DNA from: Polynucleobacter sp.
GTDB taxonomy: Bacteria > Pseudomonadota > Gammaproteobacteria > Burkholderiales > Burkholderiaceae
Assembly (NCBI GenBank): GCA_016462905.1
Contig: JAEMSI010000014.1
Span: forward strand, 1-42,324
Direction: 5' to 3'
Length of the DNA stretch: 42,324 nt
Shown: positions 26,514 through 36,655 of the stretch, piece by piece
Layout of the letters: each line of letters begins with the position of its first letter
How positions within the stretch are numbered: the first letter of the stretch is position 1
The notes under the pieces: generated by a model
Database searches by the model: none
The model's input: the letters and a program-made list of their open reading frames with translations, nothing else
Told to the model about the DNA's origin: nothing
Position numbers and translations under genes: made by a program

Positions 26514-27650
26514 TTGACTGCTCCGCGAACCAATCTTTTAGATTTCGATGCTGCCGGCATGGCGGCATACGTTGCGGGGCTTCAAGAAAAGCCTTTTCGG
26601 GCTCAGCAATTATTGCAATGGGTTCATCAGCGCGGGATTACTGACATCGCTCAGATGAGTGATTTGGCGAAAACCTTTCGGCGCGTTTTGGCTGATCACG
26701 CTGGCGTCATTACTCTGCCAGTAATACAAGACCAGAAGGCGAGCGATGGAACCCGCAAGTGGTTACTGGATGTCGGCGCAGGCAATGCCATCGAGATGGT
26801 TTACATACCCGAAGACGATCGGGGCACACTATGCATCTCGTCGCAGGCGGGTTGTGCTGTTAATTGCCGCTTTTGTTCGACCGGGCATCAAGGTTTTGCT
26901 CGCAATCTGACGAGCGGTGAAATTATTTCCCAACTTTGGTTTGCAGAACATCATTTACGAAATGACCCCACCGCTGTCAGGCGCCTTGATACGGAGGCCG
27001 ATGCTGAACACGTTAATCGCGTGATTTCAAATGTAGTCTTTATGGGAATGGGTGAGCCTTTCTTAAATTACGATGCGGTCTTAACCGCGTTGCGTTTAAT
27101 GCTTGATGACCATGCCTATGGTTTGTCGCGCCGTCGGGTCACGGTTTCAACTTCGGGGGTAGTGCCGATGATCGATCGTTTGGCGCAAGACTGTCCAGTC
27201 GCCTTGGCAGTCTCTTTGCATGCCCCTAACGATGCTTTACGTAATGATTTAGTGCCACTGAATCTTAAATATCCCTTAAAAGAACTGATTGCTGCCTGCG
27301 ATCGTTATTTACCTTTTGCGCCCCGCGACTTTATTACCTTTGAATACTGCATGCTCGATGGCGTTAACGATCAAGACGGGCATGCGCAAGAACTGATTCA
27401 ATTATTGCGTGGCTTAAAGTGCAAACTGAATTTAATCCCTTTTAATCCGTTTCCTGAATCGGGTTTGAAACGGTCAAGCCCAGAGCGCGTTAAACGTTTT
27501 GCTGCTATTTTGCAAGATGCACAAATGGTGGCAACGGTGCGCAAAACCCGTGGTGACGATATCGCCGCTGCTTGTGGCCAATTAGCGGGGGATGTGATTG
27601 ATCGCACGAGTCGTGTGAAGTGGGTCGATAAAGTGGATAAGCAGGTCTAG
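26514..27650 (+). CDS. rlmN: 23S rRNA/tRNA m2A methyltransferase RlmN
   Basis: This radical-SAM enzyme makes 2-methyladenosine at A2503 of 23S rRNA and A37 of some tRNAs. The 378-residue protein has the cluster motif CAVNCRFC (C114, C118, C121), and C107 in [22 protein letters not shown] and [14 protein letters not shown] follow. The C-terminal methyl-carrier cysteine is C354 in [14 protein letters not shown]. All catalytic residues are present. The first usable start is a TTG at 26514 without a good SD, 26 bases after ndk. It is followed directly by ispG. Confidence 0.96.
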   Translation: MTAPRTNLLDFDAAGMAAYVAGLQEKPFRAQQLLQWVHQRGITDIAQMSDLAKTFRRVLADHAGVITLPVIQDQKASDGTRKWLLDVGAGNAIEMVYIPEDDRGTLCISSQAGCAVNCRFCSTGHQGFARNLTSGEIISQLWFAEHHLRNDPTAVRRLDTEADAEHVNRVISNVVFMGMGEPFLNYDAVLTALRLMLDDHAYGLSRRRVTVSTSGVVPMIDRLAQDCPVALAVSLHAPNDALRNDLVPLNLKYPLKELIAACDRYLPFAPRDFITFEYCMLDGVNDQDGHAQELIQLLRGLKCKLNLIPFNPFPESGLKRSSPERVKRFAAILQDAQMVATVRKTRGDDIAAACGQLAGDVIDRTSRVKWVDKVDKQV

Positions 27651-27664
27651 ATTAAGATAGTGAT

Positions 27665-28933
27665 ATGAGCAATAAACCCCTCGCTTGTTTGCCCCCAATA
27701 GGCCCCGCCCCCAGAAGAGTCTCTCTTCAGGCTAGAGTTGCTTGGCAAGATAATGTCATCACAGTGGGTGGTGATGCGCCAGTTCGAGTGCAGTCCATGA
27801 CCAATACCGATACTGCCGATGCGCTAGGAACTGCGATCCAAGTGAAAGAATTGGCCAGAGCAGGATCGGAGATTGTGCGCATTACAGTCAATACCCCCGA
27901 AGCCGCGGCAGCGGTTCCGTATATTCGTGAACAGCTCGATAAGATGAATGTCTTAGTTCCATTAGTTGGGGATTTTCATTACAACGGCCATACTTTGTTG
28001 AAAGAACATCCCGATTGCGCTAAGGCACTTTCAAAATATCGAATCAATCCGGGTAATGTGGGTAAGGGCGCTAAGCGTGATCCTCAATTTGCTCAAATGA
28101 TTGAGGCGGCTTGCCTTTATCAAAAACCAATTCGGATTGGTGTGAACTGGGGCAGCTTAGATCAAGATTTATTGGCTCACATCATGGATGAAAATGCGTC
28201 TTTAGCAAACCCGAAGACTTCGCAAGAGGTGATGGTAGAAGCCCTGATTCAATCGGCCTTGCAATCGGCCAGCAAGGCAGTCGAGTTGGGTATGGATCGC
28301 AGTCAAATTATTTTGTCGTGCAAAGTGAGCGGTGTGCAGGATTTAATTGCGGTATATCGTGATTTAGCGCGGCGCTGCGATTACCCGCTGCATTTGGGTT
28401 TAACGGAAGCGGGAATGGGCAGCAAAGGGATCGTCTCATCGACTGCCGCTTTGTCGGTTTTACTGCAAGAGGGGATCGGCGATACGATTCGGATTTCACT
28501 CACGCCCGACCCTGGTGCGCCACGTGAAAATGAAGTGATTGTTGGTCAAGAAATTTTACAGACCATGGGTTTGCGTAATTTCACGCCGATGGTGATTGCC
28601 TGCCCTGGTTGCGGTAGAACCACCAGTACTACCTTTCAAGAGTTAGCCGCCAAAATTCAAGCGTATTTACGTCAACAAATGCCGCGCTGGAAGGAAACGC
28701 ATCCAGGCGTTGAGAATATGAATGTGGCGGTAATGGGTTGCATTGTGAATGGGCCTGGTGAAAGTAAGCATGCCAATATTGGTATCTCGTTACCAGGTAC
28801 TGGCGAATCCCCTGCGGCACCGGTATTTGTCGATGGCGTCAAGGTTAAAACCTTGCGCGGGGAAGGGATTGTTGAAGAGTTTCAGGTGATTGTCGATAAC
28901 TATGTCGATAGTCATTACGGCGCACACTCTTAA
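27665..28933 (+). CDS. ispG: 4-Hydroxy-3-methylbut-2-enyl diphosphate synthase
   Basis: IspG converts methylerythritol cyclodiphosphate to HMBPP in the MEP isoprenoid pathway. The 422-residue protein has [18 protein letters not shown] near the N-terminus, GDFHYNGH and [10 protein letters not shown] in the TIM barrel, and [12 protein letters not shown]. The [4Fe-4S] cysteines lie in [11 protein letters not shown] and [17 protein letters not shown]. The length fits the betaproteobacterial form. It lies 14 bases after rlmN and three bases before hisS. Confidence 0.97.
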   Translation: MSNKPLACLPPIGPAPRRVSLQARVAWQDNVITVGGDAPVRVQSMTNTDTADALGTAIQVKELARAGSEIVRITVNTPEAAAAVPYIREQLDKMNVLVPLVGDFHYNGHTLLKEHPDCAKALSKYRINPGNVGKGAKRDPQFAQMIEAACLYQKPIRIGVNWGSLDQDLLAHIMDENASLANPKTSQEVMVEALIQSALQSASKAVELGMDRSQIILSCKVSGVQDLIAVYRDLARRCDYPLHLGLTEAGMGSKGIVSSTAALSVLLQEGIGDTIRISLTPDPGAPRENEVIVGQEILQTMGLRNFTPMVIACPGCGRTTSTTFQELAAKIQAYLRQQMPRWKETHPGVENMNVAVMGCIVNGPGESKHANIGISLPGTGESPAAPVFVDGVKVKTLRGEGIVEEFQVIVDNYVDSHYGAHS

Positions 28934-28936
28934 TTG

Positions 28937-30244
28937 ATGATGTCTAAAGTAGAAAAAATCTCCGCCATTCGTGGCATGAATGACATCCTCCCTGCGGATG
29001 CAGCTGCTTGGGAGCATTTAGAAAAAACCCTTCATGGCTTAACGCGCGCTTATGGTTACGAATCGATTCGAACCCCGATTGTCGAGTCGACCGCCTTATT
29101 TAAGCGGGGTATTGGCGAAGTCACGGATATTGTCGAGAAGGAAATGTATTCCTTTGAAGATCGTTTAAATGGCGAGCCATTGACATTACGACCCGAGGGC
29201 ACTGCCGCAGTGGTTCGTGCCACGATTGAACACAATTTAATTTACGACGGTCCGAAGCGCCTTTGGTATACCGGACCGATGTTTCGTCATGAGCGCCCCC
29301 AACGTGGTCGTTATCGGCAGTTTTATCAATTTGGAATTGAGGCCTTGGGTTTTGCGGGCCCCGATATAGACGCCGAAATTATTTTGATGGGCCAGCGTTT
29401 ATGGGATGAGTTGGGTTTACAGGGGGTTCGTCTGGAAATCAATTCCTTAGGGCAGGCCGATGAGCGCGCTGCACATCGCGCTGCTTTGCTTGCGTATTTT
29501 GAAAAGAATAGTGGGCAATTGGATGAGGATTCGCAACGCCGTTTAGCCACCAACCCCTTGCGTATTTTAGATTCTAAAAACCCAGCGATGCAAAATCTGA
29601 TTGAAGCTGCGCCGCGCTTACTTGATTTTTTGGGCTCTGAATCTTTGCGGCATTTTGAAACCGTGCAAGCACTATTAAAGGCGAATAACGTTCATTGCAA
29701 GATTAATCCTCGCTTAGTGCGTGGTTTAGATTATTACAATCTGACCGTGTTCGAGTGGATTACCGATTCTTTAGGAGCTCAAGGGACGATAGCTGGCGGG
29801 GGTCGTTATGATCCTTTAATTGAACGCATGGGTGGTAAACCTGCACCTGCCTGTGGCTGGGCAATGGGGATTGAGCGGGTGATTGAATTAATGAAGGCGT
29901 CGAACTCGATTCCTGAGAGTGAAGCGGTCTGCGACATTTATGTATGCCATCAAGGGGCAGATACTTTAAGTTCCGCTTTGATTGCCGCTGAAAATTTACG
30001 ATCCGCTGGAATTGATGTGGTGATGCATGCCTCTCCCGAGGGAACTCCTAGTAGTTTTAAATCGCAAATGAAAAAAGCAGATGCCAGTGGCGCTGCTTTT
30101 GCTTTGATTATTGGTCCCGATGAGCTTGCGCAGGAGTCGGCTCAACTAAAAGATCTGAGGGGTGGCGGTGGCCAACGCATGATTCCATTAAACGATCTTT
30201 TGAGTACAGTGATTGATGCCTTGGTTGCTTCCTCAAGCGACTAA
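28937..30244 (+). CDS. hisS: Histidyl-tRNA synthetase
   Basis: This class II synthetase charges tRNA-His. The protein of about 435 residues has IRGMNDILP at the N-terminus, motif 2 around [12 protein letters not shown] and [18 protein letters not shown]. The histidine-binding [13 protein letters not shown] and [15 protein letters not shown] follow, then a C-terminal anticodon-binding domain. Two adjacent ATGs (28937, 28940) are possible and neither has a clear SD, so translation may be coupled to ispG. The paralogue hisZ lies further downstream. Confidence 0.97.
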   Translation: MMSKVEKISAIRGMNDILPADAAAWEHLEKTLHGLTRAYGYESIRTPIVESTALFKRGIGEVTDIVEKEMYSFEDRLNGEPLTLRPEGTAAVVRATIEHNLIYDGPKRLWYTGPMFRHERPQRGRYRQFYQFGIEALGFAGPDIDAEIILMGQRLWDELGLQGVRLEINSLGQADERAAHRAALLAYFEKNSGQLDEDSQRRLATNPLRILDSKNPAMQNLIEAAPRLLDFLGSESLRHFETVQALLKANNVHCKINPRLVRGLDYYNLTVFEWITDSLGAQGTIAGGGRYDPLIERMGGKPAPACGWAMGIERVIELMKASNSIPESEAVCDIYVCHQGADTLSSALIAAENLRSAGIDVVMHASPEGTPSSFKSQMKKADASGAAFALIIGPDELAQESAQLKDLRGGGGQRMIPLNDLLSTVIDALVASSSD

Positions 30245-30293
30245 ATCGATAATTCACTGGGATTTAAGCGGTATTGATCGATCTTTCCGTGAT

Positions 30294-30311
30294 GATCGTA
30301 AAATAACGATC
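30294..30311. repeat. Inverted repeat upstream of yfgM
   Basis: GATCGT and ACGATC flank the 6-base loop AAAATA. The loop overlaps a possible -10 (TAAAAT, 30299-30304) that lies 19 bases from TTGATC (30274-30279). A T-run follows eight bases later. It could be an operator on a yfgM promoter or a weak terminator for hisS. Confidence 0.35.
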
Positions 30312-30340
30312 TACTTCCTTTTTTTATAAAGTTTAATTTC

Positions 30341-30997
30341 ATGGCGCTTGATTTAGAAGAACAAGAACAACTTGCCAACCTTAAGACATTTTGGCATAAA
30401 TACGGCAAACAGATTATCACGGTACTGGTGATTATTCTCCTCGGCTATAGCGCTAATATGGGTTGGAAGTGGTGGAAAAATAGCCAAGCGAATGAAGCCT
30501 CCAAGTTATACGAAACACTTTTAAACTCCACTGTTAAAAACGACTTAGCACAGACTTATTTAGCGGCTGAAGATTTGCAAAAAAAATTCGGCTCCACTGC
30601 GTATGCAGCAATGGGAAGTTTGGTTGCCGCTCGAGTGGCGAGTGATGCGAATGATAGTGCCAAGGCGCAACAATTTTTACGTTGGACCGCTAAAGATGCG
30701 GCAGACGATTCGTATCGGGCGATTGCGCAAATGCGTTTAGTTTCTTTGTTAATTGATCAAGGCGGTGATGCGGCGATGAGCGAGGCAGATCAGTTATTAA
30801 AAACCAAACCTGTGAATGGATTTGAAGCGCTTTGGTTAGAGCGTCGCGGCGATTGGTATTTAACGCAACAAAAAATTTCTGAGGCACGCTCGAGTTATCA
30901 AGAAGCTTGGAAAATTTTATTAAATAATAAAGAGTTTCCAGAAGAAGCGAAGCGCTTATTAAAAGTAAAACTCGATGTTGTCGGTGGTGCTTCGTGA
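30341..30997 (+). CDS. yfgM: YfgM-like tetratricopeptide membrane protein
   Basis: YfgM is an inner-membrane-anchored periplasmic protein that in E. coli partners with PpiD at the SecYEG translocon. The 218-residue protein has a short cytoplasmic start (MALDLEEQEQLANLKTFWHK), one membrane segment (about 23-42), and a periplasmic helical repeat domain. The phrase ALWLERRGDWYLTQQKISEA is typical of TPR repeats. Its place between hisS and bamB is conserved. The ATG has no strong SD. Its stop overlaps the bamB start by four bases. Confidence 0.93.
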   Translation: MALDLEEQEQLANLKTFWHKYGKQIITVLVIILLGYSANMGWKWWKNSQANEASKLYETLLNSTVKNDLAQTYLAAEDLQKKFGSTAYAAMGSLVAARVASDANDSAKAQQFLRWTAKDAADDSYRAIAQMRLVSLLIDQGGDAAMSEADQLLKTKPVNGFEALWLERRGDWYLTQQKISEARSSYQEAWKILLNNKEFPEEAKRLLKVKLDVVGGAS

Positions 30998-32148
30998 ATT
31001 TGAAGTCGGTACTGTCTAAAAATCTAGCAGTTTATTTTTTATGTGCTGTAGTCGGTCTTGCCTTAATGGCTTGTTCTGGTTCGTCGCGGGTTAAAAAACC
31101 CACTGAACTGACTGAGGTTAAAAATCAAGTTACGTTCACTGAAATTTGGTCGGTTAGCGTTGGTAGTAGTGAACCATTTAACTTTCGTCCCGCCGTTACA
31201 GCCGATCATGTTTTTACTGCTTCTGTTTCCGGCAAACTAATGAAGACCGAGATACAAACGGGTAAACGGGTTTGGCAAGTCTCGATTGACGATCGCCTCT
31301 CGATTGGCCCTGGCTCGGATGGACAAACTACCGTAGCGGTTGGGGTCAAAGGCGATGTATATGCTTACGATGAGAATGGCAAAAGTATCTGGAAGTCAGC
31401 CATCGGCAGTGAGGTTTTGTCGGAACCGATTGTGGCGGCTGGCATCGTCGTAATTCGAACTTTAGATAATCGCTTTATTGGTTTAGATGCTAAATCAGGA
31501 CAACGGCGTTGGTTATATCAACGCCAGCAATCACCTTTATCTTTGCGGGTTGGCTATGGAATGCTTCTAGTGGCGAATGAAGCGATTGTGACGGGCTTTT
31601 CAGGTGGGCGATTTGGTGCACTTGCGATTGCCAATGGCGGCTTAATTTGGGAATCGGCTGTATCTTTCCCCAAAGGATTTTCTGAGATCGAGCGCTTAAA
31701 TGATGTGACTGCTAAACCGAGTTTAGAGGAAGGCCGTTTGTGTGGTGTTTCGTATCAAGGGAAAATCGGTTGTGCCGAATTGCGCTCAGGGAATGTCACT
31801 TGGTCAAAAGATTTTTCGAGCTACACCGGAACTTCACAGAGTAGCGAATTCGTTTTTTCTGCGGATGAAAAATCTCAAGTCTATGCGTTTCGCGGTAGCG
31901 ATGGTGTGCAAGTTTGGCAGAACACCGCGTTAACTTGGCGCAATGTGGGCGAATCGCTTGCGGTTGGTCGAGTTGTATTGATCGGGGATGAAAAAGGGTA
32001 TTTACATGTTTTGTCACAAAGTAGCGGTGAGTTTATCGCGCGTTTACGTCACGATAGCTCGCCTATTTCAGCTGCGCCAGTGGCCTCGAGTGGTATGGTG
32101 ATTGTGTTATCGCAAGGCGGCAAATTAGCGGCATATAAGCCACAGTAA
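30994..32148 (+). CDS. bamB: Outer-membrane assembly lipoprotein BamB
   Basis: BamB is the beta-propeller lipoprotein of the BAM complex that inserts outer-membrane proteins. The 384-residue protein has a lipobox LALMAC with Cys27, followed by Ser-Gly. Repeated PQQ-like blades follow, for example GKRVWQVSIDDRL, GKSIWKSAIGSEV, GQRRWLYQRQ and GNVTWSKDF. The GTG start at 30994 overlaps the yfgM TGA. It is 32 bases upstream of der, the usual order. Confidence 0.96.
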   Translation: MNLKSVLSKNLAVYFLCAVVGLALMACSGSSRVKKPTELTEVKNQVTFTEIWSVSVGSSEPFNFRPAVTADHVFTASVSGKLMKTEIQTGKRVWQVSIDDRLSIGPGSDGQTTVAVGVKGDVYAYDENGKSIWKSAIGSEVLSEPIVAAGIVVIRTLDNRFIGLDAKSGQRRWLYQRQQSPLSLRVGYGMLLVANEAIVTGFSGGRFGALAIANGGLIWESAVSFPKGFSEIERLNDVTAKPSLEEGRLCGVSYQGKIGCAELRSGNVTWSKDFSSYTGTSQSSEFVFSADEKSQVYAFRGSDGVQVWQNTALTWRNVGESLAVGRVVLIGDEKGYLHVLSQSSGEFIARLRHDSSPISAAPVASSGMVIVLSQGGKLAAYKPQ

Positions 32149-32180
32149 TGTTTGAAGCCAACCATTAAGGAAGCAGGCTA

Positions 32181-33536
32181 GTGAAACCCGTCATTGCCAT
32201 TGTGGGCCGTCCTAATGTCGGTAAATCCACTTTATTTAATCGCTTAACGCGTTCACGCGACGCTTTGGTAGCCGATTTTTCGGGCTTAACGCGCGATCGT
32301 CACTACGGTAATGGTCGAATTGGCGAACGCGAATTTATTTGTATCGATACTGGTGGTTTTGAGCCTGTGGCTAAAACCGGGATTGTTGCTGAAATGGCTA
32401 AGCAAACTAAACAGGCCGTGGCGGAATCCGATTTAATTATTTTTTTAGTCGATGGTCGTTTGGGTTTGGCGCCTCAAGATCGAGTGATTGCCGATTTTTT
32501 GCGCAAAACAGGTCGCCCCGTTATTTTGGCGGTGAACAAAACTGAGGGCATGTCTGAAAGTGTTGTAACCGCGGATTTTCATGAATTGGGTTTGGGTCAA
32601 CCAGAAGCGATTTCATCGGCACATGGCGATGGAGTTCGCTCTTTAATTGATGATGCTTTAAATCGTTTGGGTATTGTCGAGCCCGATGAGGAAGAAACCA
32701 CCGAAGATCAAGAACGGCCGATGAAGATTGCCGTGGTCGGTCGTCCCAATGTGGGCAAATCAACTTTAATTAATACCTTGATTGGCGAAGAGCGGGTGAT
32801 TGCATTTGATATGCCAGGGACGACTCGCGATGCCATTGAGGTTCCTTTCGAGCGCGCCGGTAAGCCCTATATCTTGATTGATACGGCAGGTCTGCGGCGA
32901 CGCGGTAAAGTATTTGAAGCGATTGAAAAATTTTCGGTGGTGAAAACCCTGCAAGCGATTGCCGATTCCAATGTAGTGATCTTGATGCTCGATGCTCAGC
33001 AAGATATTTCTGAACAGGATGCGCATATTGCTGGTTATATCGTCGAAGCGGGGCGGGCTTTAGTGGTAGCCGTGAATAAGTGGGATGGTCTTGATAGTTA
33101 TGTCAAAGAACGGGCGCGGGTTGAAATCACGCAAAAACTTCGCTTCTTGGACTTTGCCAATGTACATCCGATTTCAGCCAAAAAAGGCACTGGGTTGCGT
33201 GAATTATTTAAAGATGTCGATAAAGCGTATAAAGCGGCGATGTCAAAATTATCGACACCCAAGTTAACGCGCGCCATGATCGATGCGGTGGCACATCAAC
33301 AGCCCAAACGCGTTGGCCGTGGTCGGCCTAAATTGCGGTATGCCCACCAAGGCGGCATGAACCCACCGATTGTGATCATTCACGGTAGCGCTTTGGACGG
33401 GGTTACGGATGCCTATAAGCGTTTTTTAGAAGGGCGTTTTCGAGAAATTTTTGATTTACGGGGCACACCGTTGCGGATTGAGTTTCGCAGTGCCCACAAC
33501 CCCTATGTCAAGGAAGAAAAAGGTCGCAAGAAATAA
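32181..33536 (+). CDS. der: Ribosome-assembly GTPase Der (EngA)
   Basis: Der has tandem G domains and is needed for 50S subunit assembly. The 451-residue protein has G1 [14 protein letters not shown] at the N-terminus with DTGGFEP and NKTEG. A second G1 [14 protein letters not shown] lies near residue 185 with [10 protein letters not shown] and NKWDG. A KH-like C-terminal domain ends in [14 protein letters not shown]. The start is a GTG at 32181 with AAGGAAG upstream. The 165 bases after it hold a GGGC/GCCC hairpin near 33575-33590 and probably the hfq promoter, but no gene. Confidence 0.98.
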   Translation: MKPVIAIVGRPNVGKSTLFNRLTRSRDALVADFSGLTRDRHYGNGRIGEREFICIDTGGFEPVAKTGIVAEMAKQTKQAVAESDLIIFLVDGRLGLAPQDRVIADFLRKTGRPVILAVNKTEGMSESVVTADFHELGLGQPEAISSAHGDGVRSLIDDALNRLGIVEPDEEETTEDQERPMKIAVVGRPNVGKSTLINTLIGEERVIAFDMPGTTRDAIEVPFERAGKPYILIDTAGLRRRGKVFEAIEKFSVVKTLQAIADSNVVILMLDAQQDISEQDAHIAGYIVEAGRALVVAVNKWDGLDSYVKERARVEITQKLRFLDFANVHPISAKKGTGLRELFKDVDKAYKAAMSKLSTPKLTRAMIDAVAHQQPKRVGRGRPKLRYAHQGGMNPPIVIIHGSALDGVTDAYKRFLEGRFREIFDLRGTPLRIEFRSAHNPYVKEEKGRKK

Positions 33537-33701
33537 AAATCAATCCATTTTGAAGGCAAACAGCCATGCACCGAGCAGGGGCATAAGCCCTTAGCATCAT
33601 CTGAACAAAGCGGGTAAGATTGATTGGTAGGAAATAGTCGGCCTCCAACAAAAAAAGTAAAACAGAATCTTAAAAATAATCGAAAAATAATAAGGAGCGG
33701 T

Positions 33702-33950
33702 ATGAACTCTAAGCAAATCCAATTATTGCAAGACCCTTATCTCAATGCCTTGAGAAAAGAGCATATTCCGGTATCGATTTATTTGGTCAATGGAATTAAA
33801 TTGCAAGGCCATATTGAATCGTTTGATCAGTATGTCATCTTGTTGCGTAATACCGTGACTCAAATGGTTTACAAACATGCAATTTCTACAGTGGTTCCTG
33901 CTCGCGCAGTGACTTTCCGGATGGAAGACGAGGAAACCCCTTCTGCATAA
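33702..33950 (+). CDS. hfq: RNA chaperone Hfq
   Basis: Hfq is a hexameric Sm-like protein that pairs small RNAs with mRNAs. The 82-residue protein starts [20 protein letters not shown]. It has Sm1 ([23 protein letters not shown], with proximal-face residues around Q8 and K31) and Sm2 with the YKHAIST motif. A short acidic tail follows. The frame is open to 33624, but the ATG at 33702 has AAGGAG seven bases upstream and gives the conserved N-terminus. It is followed closely by hflX. Confidence 0.98.
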   Translation: MNSKQIQLLQDPYLNALRKEHIPVSIYLVNGIKLQGHIESFDQYVILLRNTVTQMVYKHAISTVVPARAVTFRMEDEETPSA

Positions 33951-33978
33951 CACCAGCATCGAAGCGGTACGGGCAGTA

Positions 33979-35184
33979 TTGGTAGGGATTGATACTGGGC
34001 GCGAGGATTTTGCCGATAGTATGGCGGAACTGAGTTTATTGGCGGATAGCGCAGGATCGATTCCGGTTGCTTCGGTAGTGGGGCATCGCCGCAATATCGA
34101 TCCTGGTTTATTTATTGGTTCTGGCAAGGTCAACGAGCTCGGCCGAACGATGCAAGCGCATCAGGCTGAACTAGCCATTTTTAATCATCCTTTGTCGCCG
34201 ACCCAACAGCGCAATTTAGAACGTCATTTAGAGCGACATGTGATCGATCGTACAGGCTTGATCTTGGATATCTTCGCGCAACGCGCTAAAAGCCATTTAG
34301 GAAAGACTCAAGTTGAGTTAGCCCATGTGCGTTATCGCATGTCTCGTTTAGTGCGCGCTTGGAGTCACCTGGAAAGGCAAAAAGGGGGTATTGGTTTGCG
34401 TGGTGGTCCAGGTGAGACTCAAATGGAGTTGGATCGCCGGATGTTAGCGACACGTGCAAAGCGGCTTGAGGCCGAATTAGCCAAGCTACAACGTCAGCAG
34501 CGTACGCAACGTCGAGCTCGAACTAAGCGCGATGTCTTCTCCGTCTCCTTGGTCGGTTATACCAATGCCGGTAAATCGACTTTATTTAATGCGCTAACCA
34601 AAGCAGGTACTTACGCCGCTGATCAGTTATTTGCCACTCTAGATACCACCACCCGACGGATGCATCTGCAGGATGCGGGCCAGATCGTGATTTCGGACAC
34701 CGTTGGTTTTATTCGCGATTTGCCTCATCAGCTGGTTGAGGCTTTTAGGGCCACCTTGGATGAGACGATTCATGCCGATTTAATCCTGCACGTGATTGAT
34801 GCATGCAGTCCAGTAGCACGCCAGCAAATTGCTGAGGTAGAGGCTGTTTTAAAGGAAATCGGGGCGGATTCGATCCCGCGGCTCGAAATTATGAACAAAA
34901 TCGACCTGATGCCCCAAACCTTTTCAGCGGGCCCGCAGTTAGTGCGGGATAGTAGTGGAGTGCCAAGTAAGGTTTTTCTTTCGGCTCAGGCAGGTATGGG
35001 CTTAGATTTGCTTCGACAGGCTCTGACGGAATATGCCCTAATGACTGATAAACTTAAGGCTGAGCTTGCTCATTCCAAAAACCATGTGGTTTTGGATGAG
35101 TTGGTAAGCCCTTTAACCGATCGACCCGATACTGCTGATTTTGATTTCATTCCGCTCCGAAACCCTTCGCCAAACAATGCGTAA
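33979..35184 (+). CDS. hflX: GTPase HflX
   Basis: HflX is a ribosome-associated GTPase that splits stalled or stressed 70S ribosomes. The protein of about 401 residues has an N-terminal domain with ELSLLADSAG and FIGSGKVNELG, a coiled helix with the GGPGETQMELDRR motif, and a G domain with VGYTNAGKSTLFNAL, DTVGFIRDLPHQLVEAF and NKIDLM. The first ordinary start in frame is a TTG at 33979. However, [17 protein letters not shown] just upstream resembles the conserved family N-terminus, and no ATG, GTG or TTG exists between the preceding in-frame stop and 33979. A CTG at 33943, inside hfq, has GAGGA eight bases before it and is a candidate true start. It overlaps hflK by eight bases. Confidence 0.93.
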   Translation: MVGIDTGREDFADSMAELSLLADSAGSIPVASVVGHRRNIDPGLFIGSGKVNELGRTMQAHQAELAIFNHPLSPTQQRNLERHLERHVIDRTGLILDIFAQRAKSHLGKTQVELAHVRYRMSRLVRAWSHLERQKGGIGLRGGPGETQMELDRRMLATRAKRLEAELAKLQRQQRTQRRARTKRDVFSVSLVGYTNAGKSTLFNALTKAGTYAADQLFATLDTTTRRMHLQDAGQIVISDTVGFIRDLPHQLVEAFRATLDETIHADLILHVIDACSPVARQQIAEVEAVLKEIGADSIPRLEIMNKIDLMPQTFSAGPQLVRDSSGVPSKVFLSAQAGMGLDLLRQALTEYALMTDKLKAELAHSKNHVVLDELVSPLTDRPDTADFDFIPLRNPSPNNA

Positions 35185-36646
35185 GCTTCTAAATGGGCTT
35201 GCCGGTATTTTTTCCATTAATGATCCAGGCTGGGGCAATAACCCCCAATCGGGCTCAAAGCCCGACCCAAAAGCCGAGCCCAAAGAGGGTGAAGCGGGGG
35301 ATGGCGGCCAATCTAGCCCGCCCGAACCAAGACCGAATCCAAACCCTAGGCCTGGACAGAATGCCGGCCCACCTGATTTAGATGAGTTATGGCGTGACTT
35401 TAATAATCGTTTAGGTGGTTTATTTGGCGGCGGCAAAAAGGACGGCAACCCATCGGCAAAAAAACCGGCTGGCGGGGGCAATAGTGGTGGCGGTGGTCGC
35501 GGAGGTCGAACGCCACCCTCATTTAATTTAGAGGCCTTTAATCCCAAGTTAGGCGCAATGATTGCCGCGGCTATTTTGTTTGTGGTGTGGATTTTTAGCG
35601 GCTTTTTTATTGTGCAAGAGGGTCAGGCGGGCGTGATTTTGACCTTTGGAAAATACGACTACTCTACTGGTCCTGGTATTAACTGGCGCATGCCTTGGCC
35701 GATTCAAAATCAGCAGATCGTTAATTTATCGGGCGTGCGTTCGGTTGAGGTGGGTCGCCCTGTTGTGATTAAAGGCACCAATCAAAAAGACTCATCGATG
35801 CTAACGGAAGACGAAAACATCATCGATGTCCGTTTTGCTGTTCAATACCGCTTAAAAGATCCAGCCGATTATTTATTTAATAATCGCGATCCTGATATGG
35901 CAGTGATTCAAGCAGCAGAAACTGCAGTTCGTGAAATTGTGGGTCGTAGCAAAATGGATACGGTCTTGTATGAGGGTCGTGAAAAAATTGCCGTTGATTT
36001 ATCGATCGCGATTCAAAAAATATTAGATTTATATAAATCTGGAATCTTTATTACCAGCGTGACTGTACAAAATGTTCAGCCTCCCGAGCAAGTTCAAGCA
36101 GCGTTTGATGACGCTGTAAAAGCGGGACAAGACCAAGAACGCTTAAAAAGTGAAGGCGAGGCGTATGCCAACGATATTTTGCCGCGCGCCAAAGGAACTG
36201 CGGCCCGTTTAATTCAAGAGGCGGAGGGATATAAGGCGAGGGTAGTCGCAACCGCTGAAGGCGATGCAATTCGATTCAAGCAAATTCAGACGGAATATGC
36301 AAAAGCACCTCAGGTCACGCGCGATCGGATGTATATCGACGCGATGAAAGAAATTTATACCAATGTATCTAAGGTGATGGTCGATACCACAAAGAGTAAC
36401 CCCTTATTATTTTTACCCTTGGATAAAATTATTTCGCAAGTATCTAGCGAAAGTCAGCAGGCAGCGCAAACAGGATCTTCTGCCGGTTTAAATCCAAATG
36501 AGTCGGTGGTAAATCCGTCTAAGTCAAGTTCTGCTAACAGTTCTTTGCCAATCCCGAGCGCTTCCGCAGGCTCTAGTTCTGATCGCAATCTGGATCGCCG
36601 TGACCGAGAAACCGGTTTACGTAGCCGTGATCGTATCGAGCGCTAA
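35177..36646 (+). CDS. hflK: FtsH protease modulator HflK
   Basis: HflK assembles with HflC into a large periplasm-facing cage around FtsH and modulates its proteolysis. The 489-residue protein has an N-terminal cytoplasmic region (about 15-115) dominated by Pro, Gly, Asp and Lys. One membrane segment follows (AAAILFVVWIFSGFFIV), then an SPFH domain (GQAGVILTFGKYDYSTGPGI, DVRFAVQYRLKDPADYLF) and a long helix with an Ala/Glu-rich coiled coil. The tail is Ser/Asn-rich and low in complexity. The frame begins earlier, at 35141, but the ATG at 35177 yields the typical MRKLLNG-type start. Confidence 0.96.
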   Translation: MRKLLNGLAGIFSINDPGWGNNPQSGSKPDPKAEPKEGEAGDGGQSSPPEPRPNPNPRPGQNAGPPDLDELWRDFNNRLGGLFGGGKKDGNPSAKKPAGGGNSGGGGRGGRTPPSFNLEAFNPKLGAMIAAAILFVVWIFSGFFIVQEGQAGVILTFGKYDYSTGPGINWRMPWPIQNQQIVNLSGVRSVEVGRPVVIKGTNQKDSSMLTEDENIIDVRFAVQYRLKDPADYLFNNRDPDMAVIQAAETAVREIVGRSKMDTVLYEGREKIAVDLSIAIQKILDLYKSGIFITSVTVQNVQPPEQVQAAFDDAVKAGQDQERLKSEGEAYANDILPRAKGTAARLIQEAEGYKARVVATAEGDAIRFKQIQTEYAKAPQVTRDRMYIDAMKEIYTNVSKVMVDTTKSNPLLFLPLDKIISQVSSESQQAAQTGSSAGLNPNESVVNPSKSSSANSSLPIPSASAGSSSDRNLDRRDRETGLRSRDRIER

Positions 36647-36655
36647 GGAGAGATC

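Noticed and set aside
35113-35547. Minus-strand Pro/Gly-rich frame opposite the start of hflK
   Set aside because: It mirrors the low-complexity Pro/Gly-coding stretch of hflK and has no independent support.
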